Below, one piece after another: positions 45,059 to 55,933 of a DNA stretch of 64,000 nucleotides (position 1 is the first letter of the stretch; the number at the start of each line of letters is the position of its first letter). The translations under genes were made by a program, and so were the position numbers. Below the pieces are notes generated by a model, which was given only the letters and a program-made list of their open reading frames with translations, made no database searches and had not been told where the DNA came from. The stretch comes from Aralia elata (taxonomy: Eukaryota > Streptophyta > Magnoliopsida > Apiales > Araliaceae). The DNA lies in assembly GCA_034770075.1 (NCBI GenBank), contig CM068386.1:47586896-47650895 (forward strand), written 5' to 3'.

Positions 45059-46848
45059 AAATAGTTTTCCCCCTTTATTAAATAATTCATTTAATCATTT
45101 AAAACGCCATAAACATTATACTTCCTTACAAATGACCAAAACCCATATCAAAAATCTGTATAAACCATATTTAGGCTTCTCAAGCCATAAAAACCCATTT
45201 TCCAAATTTTTAACTTCACATAATTAATTAAATTCATTTATACATAACTTCATCATTTACATGAAAAATAGCAAACCATCTTCAAAATAATTTCTTTTCT
45301 AAAAATAGAGTATATATAGTCCCCTTATGAAAATTTATTTTTCCCAGAAATTTTAAAATCCATTTACTATATTTAAATAGTCCAAAATAGCTAAATCTTG
45401 CTATATTTTTCATAAATCGAAACTTTGTTAGAAAATTATGAAATTTACAAAGTATGTTCTTGCTATATACATATACTCCCAGTAATTATTTCATAATATT
45501 TGGAATTAACCACGAAGATTTATTCGGGAATACTCTTGACAATAGTCTCTCACAATAAAATCCATAACTTTTAGTGTACATAGTCAAAAATCTTCAAATT
45601 TTTATAGGACTCACAAGACTTCTCATATTATCACTCCAAAGTTTCCTAGAATTTTTAGAGCAAAAACGTTGACAAAATTATCCCTGGATCCCAACAGTCA
45701 GCAGCCTTTATTCCAGTTTTGTTCACTACCCGGACTGTTTTTACTAAAACAGTCCATACGAATTTTATACTAACTATTTTTAAGTTCTACCACTTGAATT
45801 TAATAGTAACTTATATATCTAGCACCACTTTTTGATGGATCGCAAAAAGAGTTTGTAGATCTCAAATAGTAACTATATAAAGTGACCAAAAGTTAGGGTT
45901 TTCTAGCCATTTAAAAATTAGTTTTAATTTTCTTGCTTTTGATCCAACTTTTGACATTTAAAAAGGTAGATCTAAACATAAAACACTTATTAACATATAG
46001 ATCTAAGGTTTTAGAGCTCAAGATTATAAACTTCATATCACAAAAAAATCAAACCAAAACAAATGAAAATAAACTAGATTAAGGTTAGAAAAATTATACA
46101 TTTGCTTGATTTTCCTTCCCCTTTTTTCTAGGCTTGATTATGGAGTTAGATGATAAAAAAAAAACTCACTCCCTTCTCACCTCTATGGCTGCCGAAATCC
46201 TTGCTTCTCTCTCTCTTTAGATATTATTTTTGGAGAGAAGAATAGATGAAAGAGAAAGAAATAGCCTTTTAATTTCTATTTTCTCTCTCTTTCTCTCTAA
46301 CTTGGAAGAAATGAAGATGAACAAGTTTTGCTTTGTTTTATTAAAACTAATTCTTGCAATATCTATAGATATAGAAAGTATATCTATTCATTTTGCCATA
46401 ATTAACTAGTACACCCATTTGATAAGCTTGTGATGTGTGATCATTACTAATTGTCCTTCCTTTTTCCCATCCATACAAGTAAGCCTTTAAAAACCAACAC
46501 ATCACCTATTTGGTACCATAGGTGGCCGGCAGCCCTCAACCCATTTTGTCCCACTTTTTAGTCTTTTTTTGTTGGTTTAATGAATTTATTAAGTTGGTCA
46601 AAATATCTACTAAGTGGACTAGCATTTGGGCTTCAATTAAACTCATTTTGGGCTCCCTTTTAATAAGTTTGGGCCACTAGTTTTCTAAGTTATTAACCCA
46701 TGCTTGGTTACTAATTTAATTCAATGTTGGGCCAATTTAATAAGTCGACAAATTAATTATCCAAGTCCACAATTAAATAAATTAGTGGCTTGGTTAGTAA
46801 ATTAATTAGACTAGTCCACTAGTTTTTCTTTACTAATTGGACTATTAC

Positions 46849-46854
<6 letters not shown>

Positions 46855-46880
<26 letters not shown>
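46855..46880. repeat. (AT)n microsatellite
   Basis: About 13 AT units 40 bp left of the solo LTR insertion point. Confidence 0.9.
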
Positions 46881-46924
46881 CATATAGTTCTCATCAATTA
46901 ATACCCATATTAATTAATGTACAC

Positions 46925-49900
46925 TGTAACGACTGGGAATTCTGGATTTACCTTGTAATTCTTATTTTTGAATATTAATGAATATACTATATTTTATTAA
47001 TATTATTTTTGTGTTACGTGTTTAAAGGTTGTGTGACAACCTGGATTATGTAAATGCATGAAATATTTCGTGTTATGGTTTTGTTTAAGTGAATAATTGA
47101 TTTCGCGTAACGTCGCTAAATCACTATTCGCGGGCACGCATCCCGAGGCACTATTCATGCCAGATATATTTTTCACCTTTTTCGATGTTAAATAATTTTG
47201 TTAATGCGTGTATGCGTACGAATAATTTTTCCAAGCGTCGAAAATTTTATTTGAGGTGATACGTGATTTTATCCGTATCCGAAATGTGTTATATGGGTGT
47301 TCTGAATATTTGGACAAATCTCATAATAATTATTTTTATGCATCCCACTAATTATGGTAATATCCATTTTAATTTTGGGTAGAGGTATTTGCCAGTTTTG
47401 GTACAAAGATGGGAGTTTTCGGATATATTTTTGCTGTTTTCAGGTATTTATTTTGCCTTGTTATTCCAAGTGGGAACCACCAAATCATTTTCCACCAATC
47501 AAATTACTAGGAATGAGTGAGTGGGGGGGAGTATTGCCGGCAAGTGGAAGTTCCACCTTGAGCCACTCCCATTTTTCTCCCACTTCTCCCTAATTCACTC
47601 CACTTCTCCCAAATAATTCAACCATTTCATTTCTCTCTTGCAATCCATCAGCTCCTCCTTCAAACCCATTTCAGATTCTGCAGAGAGAGAGAGAGAGAGA
47701 ACTCGCCGGAAAAAGGAGAAGGAGGAAGAAGTCGCCGGAAGTTGCCGGAAAAAGAGAAGGAACTCGCCGGAAAAGGAAGGAGAAAGGAAATCTTCAAGCT
47801 CTCACCGAGCTATCTAGCAATAAGGAGGAGAAGTAAAGAGGTAATCATCTACCAAGCTTCATAACACCATCTTCCTCTTCTTCTTCAAAACTTCTAGAGA
47901 GAAAGAAGTGGGTGTGAGCTAACTTGAAGTAAAGGCTTCGGGAGAACTCAAGGAGGTTGAGGAGAGTTTCTAACCAAGCTCTAAAGGAGTTCTAACATCT
48001 AAGAAGTAGCTACAAAGGTAAAACTTTAACTCAATCCACTCCATTTCATTTGGTTGAGGTTTTTTAAAGTTTTCTTGGTTTGTAAGCTTTTGTGCTTGTG
48101 GGTTGGGTCTTGCTGCGATTCTTGTTGTTTTTGTTTGTGTTAGATGTTTGTAAATATTGTTAAGAGATTATATAAGCCATTAACAACATCAAAGTGGAAC
48201 AAAAACGCAATAAATCCGTACCTATGCTTAAGGAGGATGAAGAACATGAAGAACAATGGACAAAAAATGGACTTTGGACTATTGGACGATTTAGAGGACC
48301 TTGTAGCTATGATTTTGTGTTTGTTTAATTTGTTTGTTGTTATGATGTTGTACTCCCATGGGTTATGAGTTTAACCCAGTTGGAATAGAGTAAAAAGGGA
48401 TTAAAACAAAGATTTGGTGATGATTTTTGTAAAGAACACCAAGAACACCAAGAACACGAAAATATAGCATGAGTTGATACTTTGGCCTATGATTTGGCCA
48501 TGTTAGTGTTAATGGATAGCTCTAAATTTTTGATATGTTGTATCTCTATGTCTTAGGAGTCCATAGAGTCCGAAATGGACCAATTTGAAGGTGTATAAGA
48601 GGAGTTATGGTGGTTGGAAGCAAGGTAGGTCTAAAACACCAGAAAATAGAGCATCCGGGAAGCAAAACGAACTGGCCACGAGCTCATCTGCTGGATAGAG
48701 CGCCCCGGCGCTGGCCATAGGCCATTTTGAGTGCCTAGGCGCTGGCCACGGACACTAGGCAAAACAGCTTCGACGTCCTTTAGTAAAATGGGCATAACTT
48801 TCTCATACGAACTCGGATTGAGATGATTTAAGATGATTCAAAAAGAGAACGAGTAGACCTACAACTTTCGTTCTTTAAGTTTTTCAATTTGAGGTCTGTA
48901 GCGTGGTCTAAATTGGCCATTTATAGGACTGTGGTGTATTTGGAGGCAATCGGAGGGCGTCGGACATGCACGTATGCAACGTGTGATGCTTCCAACGCTA
49001 AAAGATGTTGTTCTAAGTTCTAAAACATGAATGTTATGACTTATAATGATACTTAGCATTAACCAATGAGTATTAGATAAATCGAATGGGCGTTCGAATA
49101 ATCGAGTTTGGCGTACAGACGTGCAAGCGTCGTAACGTCGTAACTAGTGTGTATAATCTTGTTTAATATTATGCTTCTAATAAGAATGAAAATGATAGAG
49201 TAGTATAAACCATTATTTGGTATCCAATATGTGACTAATTGTTATGTGAATATGTACTTAATTGTGTAGGATATTAAGGAGCGTGTGTTGTAATATTGTA
49301 GCAGCGCTTCAAGCAAATTTCCTAACCCTTGTCTAACCCTTGTGTTGGGCAAGTTTCCCTTAACCTTACTCAAATTATATTTTGAGCAGGTTTCATATTT
49401 TATACAGGTATTGTATATCGTTGCAAGTTTCATGACTCAAATGGATTTATCACTTTTGAATCATATTAGTGGATTAATTATTATCAATTACTCCACCTCC
49501 AAGATAATTATTGATATTCGCACCTTGTGTATTTGAATTCATTATATGTTGTTGGACTGTGAAACGTTGAAGTTCTTTATTTATGAACGATTTAAGGAAA
49601 TAGTCTACGCTATTTGTTTCGGCTAGATATGTACAGGTTATTATTTTAAAAGCTATCCAAACCAGTAGTTGGTACGAATTCTTGGACTGAGAGAGCAATC
49701 CTTATTAGGGGATTATAATGTGTCAGTTATTCGATGCAGTCAGAGTTGAATGTTATGCATATACATGGTGTACAAGAGGCTGGTCCCCTCCAGTACAACT
49801 GACGGGGCCAGGTTTTTAAAAGAGTTAGTTGAATGATTGACTCTTTGGCCAAAAGTTCATGGTCGGTTGGACCACTCAGCAGTAAATAATCATTATTCAT

Positions 49901-50356
49901 TGTTTCATTTGGACTTTGATTATGTCATTTCAGCTAATTCATCAATGTTCATAAATTGTTGATCTATGCAGCTATTATTCTTATTCATTCATGATATATC
50001 TTCATTCTTGCTTTTAAACTTGCTGAGAAAAGTAGTTGCTCACCCTTGTTATATCATGAACCTATTGTAGTTAAGCCGAGGAGTTCCAAAGCGGACAAAG
50101 GCAAAGGGAAGCTTAAGGAATAGTTATATGTTCTATCCCATTATGTAATCGTGGAATAGTTTTGTATTATTAGTGTATTCTGCGATGTATTTATTTAAGG
50201 TTATAGACCTTGGGACCGTAGTGAACCTTTTGTAATGAACAATATATGTTTATTTTATTCCGTATTAGTTGATTTATGTTGTTTAGAGGTGTGTGGATGT
50301 GTTTTATCGTGAGCACCAAATTCGAGGTATTGGTACCTGAATTTGGGGGTGTCACA
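46925..50356 (+). mobile_element. Solo LTR (3432 bp) of a Ty3 chromovirus-like family
   Basis: Starts TGTAACGACTGGG and ends GGGGGTGTCACA; flanked by the TSD tacac at 46920-46924 and 50357-50361. There is no internal region, so it arose by recombination between two LTRs. Sequence order resembles the chromovirus LTR. Internal features: GA-rich stretch and several cgccgga motifs (47683-47790), a GC-rich palindrome GCGCC-CC-GGCGC at 48700-48711, and a dyad gtctacgc...ggctaga near 49603-49627. ORFs inside are short and unsupported. Confidence 0.9.
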
Positions 50357-51116
50357 TACACAATTTATTTACTTACTATATTCACTTTAATTAAATATTT
50401 AATTAACTAACTATCTTATCAATTGTTTAATATTCATATTCTTATGTTAGTCCACTAATTTAAATAACTATTGGTGGGCCATACATAACTAATAATTAGT
50501 CACATACATTATCCACATAATCATAACATATTTATCATCATTGATAAATAATTATTATACCCATTGAATTACATATTGTATATACATACATTCAAATATA
50601 ATCAATACTTATATTTAGTATTCGAATTTCCTTAAGAAAATAAATTCTTATTATCCATAATACACATACATCCATTTTAAATACAATTATAACAATAATT
50701 GTATTAATCATTAAAATTCATAATCATAGATCAAATTAGGTTTTGATCATCCCTTTATCTTTGTCTCATTTACCATATTTAGTCAATTTAAAATAAATTG
50801 ACTAGTCTTACAAATTCATATCATATATCTTTAATATAAAAATTAATTTATTAACAGAATATAATTTATAATTATCAACTATTTCTTTAATAAGAAATTT
50901 ACTTGAAACCATATATGGAATAAATAAATAAATATATACACACACACACATATCACATATTCACATTCCTTTCCTTGCACGCATTCCCATACTTGTTTTA
51001 ATATATAATAATTTTATTATATAAAAAAAAATTCATACGTAAAAATTTCTTATTTTAATATATCGAAAATCTTGGGTTATTGTGGATTTGGGGGTGTCAC
51101 ACAGGTCAGAGCATTG

Positions 51117-51406
51117 CTACTTTAATGACTTCAGCTCGCGCATTAACTCCTGTGAGTGGAACAGGGTGTTGGCGTGTTGTCCTTGTTCCTTTTTCAGGTC
51201 GGATGTCAGGGTTTGAACTTCGATTTGAAGGCGTGCAACGTTGACTTCTAACTTTTTCTCCTTAGCGGTTATTGCAGACAGCTGGCATAACGTTTGGCCG
51301 AGGGCAGCCATAGACTAAAATAAAAGACACTTTATTCAGAATTGAAGAAAATAGAAAGTATTCTGAAGAAATATTATATGTGGTTGTACTTACCTGACCA
51401 TGGTGC
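51117..51406 (-). pseudogene. Two-exon coiled-coil gene fragment with a canonical intron
   Basis: On the minus strand: partial exon (51406-51394) ending ..CAG, then GTAAGT donor at 51393, a 79-bp AT-rich intron, acceptor TTTTATTTTAG at 51315, and a last exon 51314-51117 open to a stop. The reading frame continues across the junction (phase 0). The exon encodes 64 residues from the first Met, with heptad-like Leu/Glu/Lys pattern (LEVNVARLQIEVQTLTSDLK), so a coiled coil is predicted. The gene is cut on the upstream side by the copia A LTR at 51407 and ends just before the Ty3 LTR at 51101. It may be a host gene tail or part of a transposon-captured gene; function unknown. Confidence 0.55.
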
Positions 51407-51939
51407 TGTTAGGTTTGTATATTACGCAAGCATGCAATCAAATTACATAAATAGAGCGGAACCGCGATAAAACGGATTTTAAAATTTTAATACAAATCAT
51501 AACCATGATCTTTCCTTGTGTTCAATTATCAATTAAACGAAAGAGATAGAGAATAAGAATTATACTCTCGTAGACTTAAGCTTCCTTGGGTACAAGTTCA
51601 ACTCCAAAAAATCCTTCGCATTCTCATTGAATTCAACAATAAGATTCCTTCCTTTGATCAACGTTAGCCACCCAAACGTTTGGCTCTATAGAAATTGTAA
51701 GTACTCTCCACAATTCTAATGTAAGAGTGTGTAACCCTAATTCATAACAAGACTCCTTTTATTTATAGATATAGGTAACCCTCTTAAACTATTTAGGATT
51801 ACGTTATTTGTTTTAATTAAACTCTTTTAATTAATTAAACTTCTAATCCAATTAGGAATTTATGAGAGTACTTCTATTAATTAATTCTCAAACCCTTTTA
51901 GGAATTAAATAATAGTAATAGTAATAATAATAATAAGAC
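51407..51939 (-). mobile_element. Copia A LTR, outer part
   Basis: Starts tgttaggtttgtatattacgc and runs in register with the copia B LTR to ...ataataagac, where copia B is inserted. It continues at 60335. Lacks a segment of about 100 bp relative to copia B (the region with gtgatccaccaaggaag). Confidence 0.85.
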
Positions 51940-53760
51940 TGTTAGGTTTGTATATAACGCAAGCATGCAATCAAATTACATAAATAAGATGGAAGCGTGA
52001 TAAAACGGTTTTTAAAATTTTTTCATACAAACCATCTCTATTATCTTTCCTTGTGTTCAATTATCAATCAACGAAAGAGATAGAGATAGAGAATTATACC
52101 CTCGTGAATCAAAGCTTCCTCGGGTACAGGTTCACCTCCAATTGCTTCGCGTTCTCCTTGAATTCCACCGACTAAATTCCTTCACTTGATCAATGTTAGC
52201 CACCCAAGTGTTTGACCTTTAGAGGTGATCCACCAAGGAAGAATAGTTGTTCAAGAATATGGGTGCTGGCAAAACCCTAGTTTCTATCTCTATAGAAATT
52301 GTAAGTACTCTCCACAATTCTTATGCAAGAGTGTGTAACCCTAATCTATGATAAGACTTCTCTTATTTATAGATGTAGGAAAACCCTTCCCTAAACTATT
52401 TAGGATTAGGGTTTCTATTATAATTAAACTCCTTTAATTAATTATGCTCCTAATCCAATTAGGAATTTATGAGAGAGTACTTCTATTAATTAATTCTCAA
52501 TCCCTATTAAGAATTAAATAATAGTAATAGTGATAATAATAATAAGACTCCTCTTATTAATTTATACTTAATATTTCTAAAATATTAAATAATAAATAAT
52601 AAGCTATTTAATTTATTCTATCTCCATAGACTAAATTAAATACACTTAACTTATTATTACAATTATGTCATTTACTTCTTAAATAAATATTTTTCTTTTG
52701 CGGTGTGACCCTTTAGGTTCTCCACATTAACCCGGATGTGAATAAATCAATTAGAACAATTCTACTTATATTTAAATAAATAAATTAAACTATTTAATTC
52801 ATTTAAATAAATAATATTTATTCTACAATAAGGGTAAGCCACCTTAGCGATCAACGACTTTCCAGATAATATAGATTTCAACATTAATCACAAAAGAACC
52901 TTTCAGTGCATAGTTACCGTACAATTCAATCCTTCTACGATATAATGTCCCAATTAAATATAAGACATGGAATTATTGTCAAGTCTTACTTTATTTAATT
53001 ATATGTATTTCGATTCCTAAATGCACAACTCTAAATAATGCAAATTAGAAACTCCTTTCTAATTTCATTCTGCCTTGGCCAAGGACTACTGAGTTGTCAT
53101 TTATCGAATCACATAGGACATTCACATCTTTTACTAGACGTGGTAGATTCTTTGTTGATCATTCACCTATCTCCATGTATAACTTATTATACCCAATCAT
53201 ACCATTTGATATACCCTAAAGGTCTTAAGGGACATGTCAAAGTATAACCCATCATACAGAAGATACTATGATGATCTCAAGTCCAAGGATCACTTGTACT
53301 ACTATCACTAGAGAAATTCCTATTGACAGGTGAGTAAAACTCCATTAGCTATTGCTTAGCGAGCCACGTTCAGTGAACTTATTCTCTAATAAGCACCTAC
53401 ATACTTGCTTTAGTGTCTCCATACAAATGATTATGAGATCAATCATCCTCTTCCTAAGAGCAAGCAATGTATGTACTAATCTATTCGGATTCACTAATCC
53501 CCTTTTTAGTAATCCAACGATTAGGAACGATTTTAGTTTGTGAGCTATCTTGAATTTAGATCTCATTAGCATGATCACCATCATGATTCTAAAAGCATTG
53601 CTCAAAACTATGGGTTTATTACATTTAATATGACAGGACTATGTTGATAATGTTAAATAACGTTTAAGAAAATCAATTCTTTTTTTAATAAATTAATAAG
53701 ATTACAAAGTATATGCTACATCATATCAAATATGATTGACTTGTGTGCATACTACTTTCA
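51940..53760 (-). mobile_element. Copia B 3' LTR (1821 bp)
   Basis: Plus-strand ends tgttaggtttgtata (51940) and actactttca (53760). Contains the antisense 69-codon ORF at 53038-53247 (plus strand) and a sense-strand 86-codon ORF (53345-53605) also present at 59914-60174. Borders the PPT (atctcccacttgcac on the plus strand). Confidence 0.9.
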
Positions 53761-53780
53761 ATCTCCCACTTGCACTAAAA

Positions 53781-55933
53781 CTAATCGCCATGGTATCTAA
53801 TACTCATCTTCTCTAAGTGACGATCAAACTGTTGTTGTGTTAAAGCTTTAGTAAATGGATCTGCAATGTTGTCTTGAGAGTTCACACGCTCCAGGGTGAC
53901 ATCTCCTCTTTTAATGATCTCTCTAATCAGATGAAACTGCCGCAACACGTGTTTGGATTTCTGATGAGACCTGGGTTCCTTAGCCTGCGCAACAGCTCTA
54001 GCGTTGTCACAGAATAAAGGTACGACTCCTCTAATGCTAGGAACCACTCCAAGTTCAGATATGTACTCTGCCTCTGTCACTGAATCAACAACTATTTGTT
54101 GCTTGCAACTTTTCCAACTCACTGCGCCACCGTTTAAGGTAAACACATACCCTGAAACGGATTTACTGTCATCTTGGCCCGTTTAAAAACTTGAGTCTGT
54201 ATAGCCCTCTAGTTTTTTAGGATGTTTTTCACTACCTTCTAGTGCTCTTCTCCTGGATTCGACTGATATCTACTTGTTACACTAAGTGCATGAGTGACAT
54301 CTGGTCTAGTACATATCATACCGTACATGATAGATCCTATTGCTAAAGCATAAGGAGTCTTACTCATACGGTCTCTCTCCTCAGGTGTCTTTGGGGCCTG
54401 TTTCTTGGAGAGATGTATTCCATGGCTCATCGGCATGAGACCTCTCTTGGAATCTTCTATGCTAAACTTCTTTAGCATCGAGACAATGTACTTTCCTTGG
54501 GTCAAGCCAAGCATCCTTTTAGATCTATCTCTATGGATCTTTATCCCCAAAATATAGGATGCCTCACCCAAGTCCTTCATGGACAAGTGTTTAGATAACC
54601 AAATTTTGATCGACTGTAGCATAGGAACATCATTCCCTACCAGTAATATATCATCAACATATAATACAAGGAATGAAACAACGCTCCCACTAACCTTCTT
54701 GTACACACAAGGTACATCCTCAATTTTGATAAAATCAAACTTTTTGATTATCTCATCAAAACGGATGTTCCATCTTCGAGAAGCTTGCTTCAATCCATAA
54801 ATGGATCGTTATAGCTTACAGACTTGGTTTGTTCCAACCGTTGAAACGAAACCCTCTAGCTTTATCATATATGCATTCTACTCAAGCTCTTCATTGAGGA
54901 AGGCCGTCTTTACGTCCATTTGCCAGATTTCATAGTCATAATAAGCTTCAATTGCAAGCAAAATCTGAATGGACTTGAGTATAGCTACTGGTGAGAAGGT
55001 TTCATCATAGTCAACTCCTTGTCTTTGTTTGAAACCTTTTACAACCATTCTGGCCTTATAGGTCTCTACCTTGCCATCCACTCAAGTCTTTCTCTTAAAG
55101 ACCCATTTACACCCAATAGGCTTAATGCCCTCAGGTGGTGAAACCAAAATCCATACTTGGTTTTCATACATGGAGTCCATCTCGGATTTCATGGCTTCTA
55201 GCCATTTCTCCGAGTCTTTTCTACTTATAGCCTCTTCATAAGTCAATGGATCATCATCATCTATGATGTGTACCTCATCATCATCCTCTATGATGAATCC
55301 ATACCTATCAAGTATCTTCGGTACTCTTCCAGATTTACGAATAGGTTGTGATACAGTAGGTTCTTCCACTTGGTCAGGTACCTGACTTTGATCCGTAGTA
55401 TTTTGTAGTTCTTGAACTTCCTCAAGATATATTTTACTCCCACTGACCCCTTCAAGGATAAACTCCTTTTTCAAGAACGCAGCGTGCTTTGCAACAAACA
55501 CCTTTTGATCAGTAAGATAATAGAAATAATACCCTGATGTTTCTTTAGGGTATCTTACGAATCTACATTTGTCAGATCTAGTCTTCAGCTTATCATGCTC
55601 AAACCTTTTGACATAAGCTGGACAACCCCAAGTCTTAACATGCTTAAGATTTGGTTTCCTCCCTGTCCATAACTCATATGGAGTCTTTGTGACGGATTTG
55701 GTAGGTACCTTATTAAGTAGGTATGCAGCCGATTCTAGGGCAGAACCCCATAAGGATACTGGAAGGTCGGTAAAACTCATTATGGAACGAACCATGTCCA
55801 ACAATGTTCGATTTCTCCTTTCAGATACACCATTCAACTGTGGCGTCCCTGGTGGAGTCCATTGTGAGATTATACCATTTTCTTTGAGACAACTTAGAAA
55901 CTCATTGGTCAAGTATTCCCCTCCTCGATCCGA
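53781..55933 (-). pseudogene. Copia B integrase C-terminus, RT and RNase H, with stops and deletions
   Basis: Continuation of gag-pol after the stop at 55934. The integrase catalytic Glu lies in LNGVSERRNRTLLDM. RT follows: KARMVVKGFKQRQGVDYDE, MDVKTAFLNEEL, RRWNIRFDEI, LVLYVDDILLVGND (YVDD intact), GIKIHRDRSKRMLGLTQGKY. RNase H: DSVTEAEYI, FCDNARAV, ADPFTKALTQQQFD. Stops at 55082 (in KRKT-stop), 54878, 54809 and 54239. Two deletions mark the RNase H region: about 50 bp near 54218 and an in-frame 48-bp loss near 54057 that joins TEAEYI to ELGVV. Copia A retains both segments. Confidence 0.87.

Larger units (their letters stand above)
43031..51101 (-). mobile_element. Truncated Ty3 LTR related to the gag-only element, split by a solo LTR
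   Basis: On the minus strand it starts TGTGACACCCCC at 51101 and runs left, interrupted by the solo LTR (46925-50356 plus TSD). It shares ordered blocks with the LTRs at 12253-23907 (actactgctacgcaattt at 44345, ctatcagttataagattgat, the palindrome array, hairpin 45732-45755) and with the chromovirus LTR order in reverse. The last part of the LTR is missing near 43031. No PPT lies to its right, so it is a 5' or solo LTR in flanking sequence. No genes; AT-rich. It contains repeated acttgcataa-type motifs at 43700-44330 and three dyad motifs at 43464-43664. Confidence 0.72.

Noticed and set aside
48144..48368. 74-codon ORF in the solo LTR
   Set aside because: No recognisable domain, and low-complexity AT-rich composition; no second copy to test conservation.
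53345..53605. 86-codon sense ORF in the copia LTR
   Set aside because: Present in both copia B LTRs but not clearly open in copia 1 or C, so it may simply reflect recent LTR identity.
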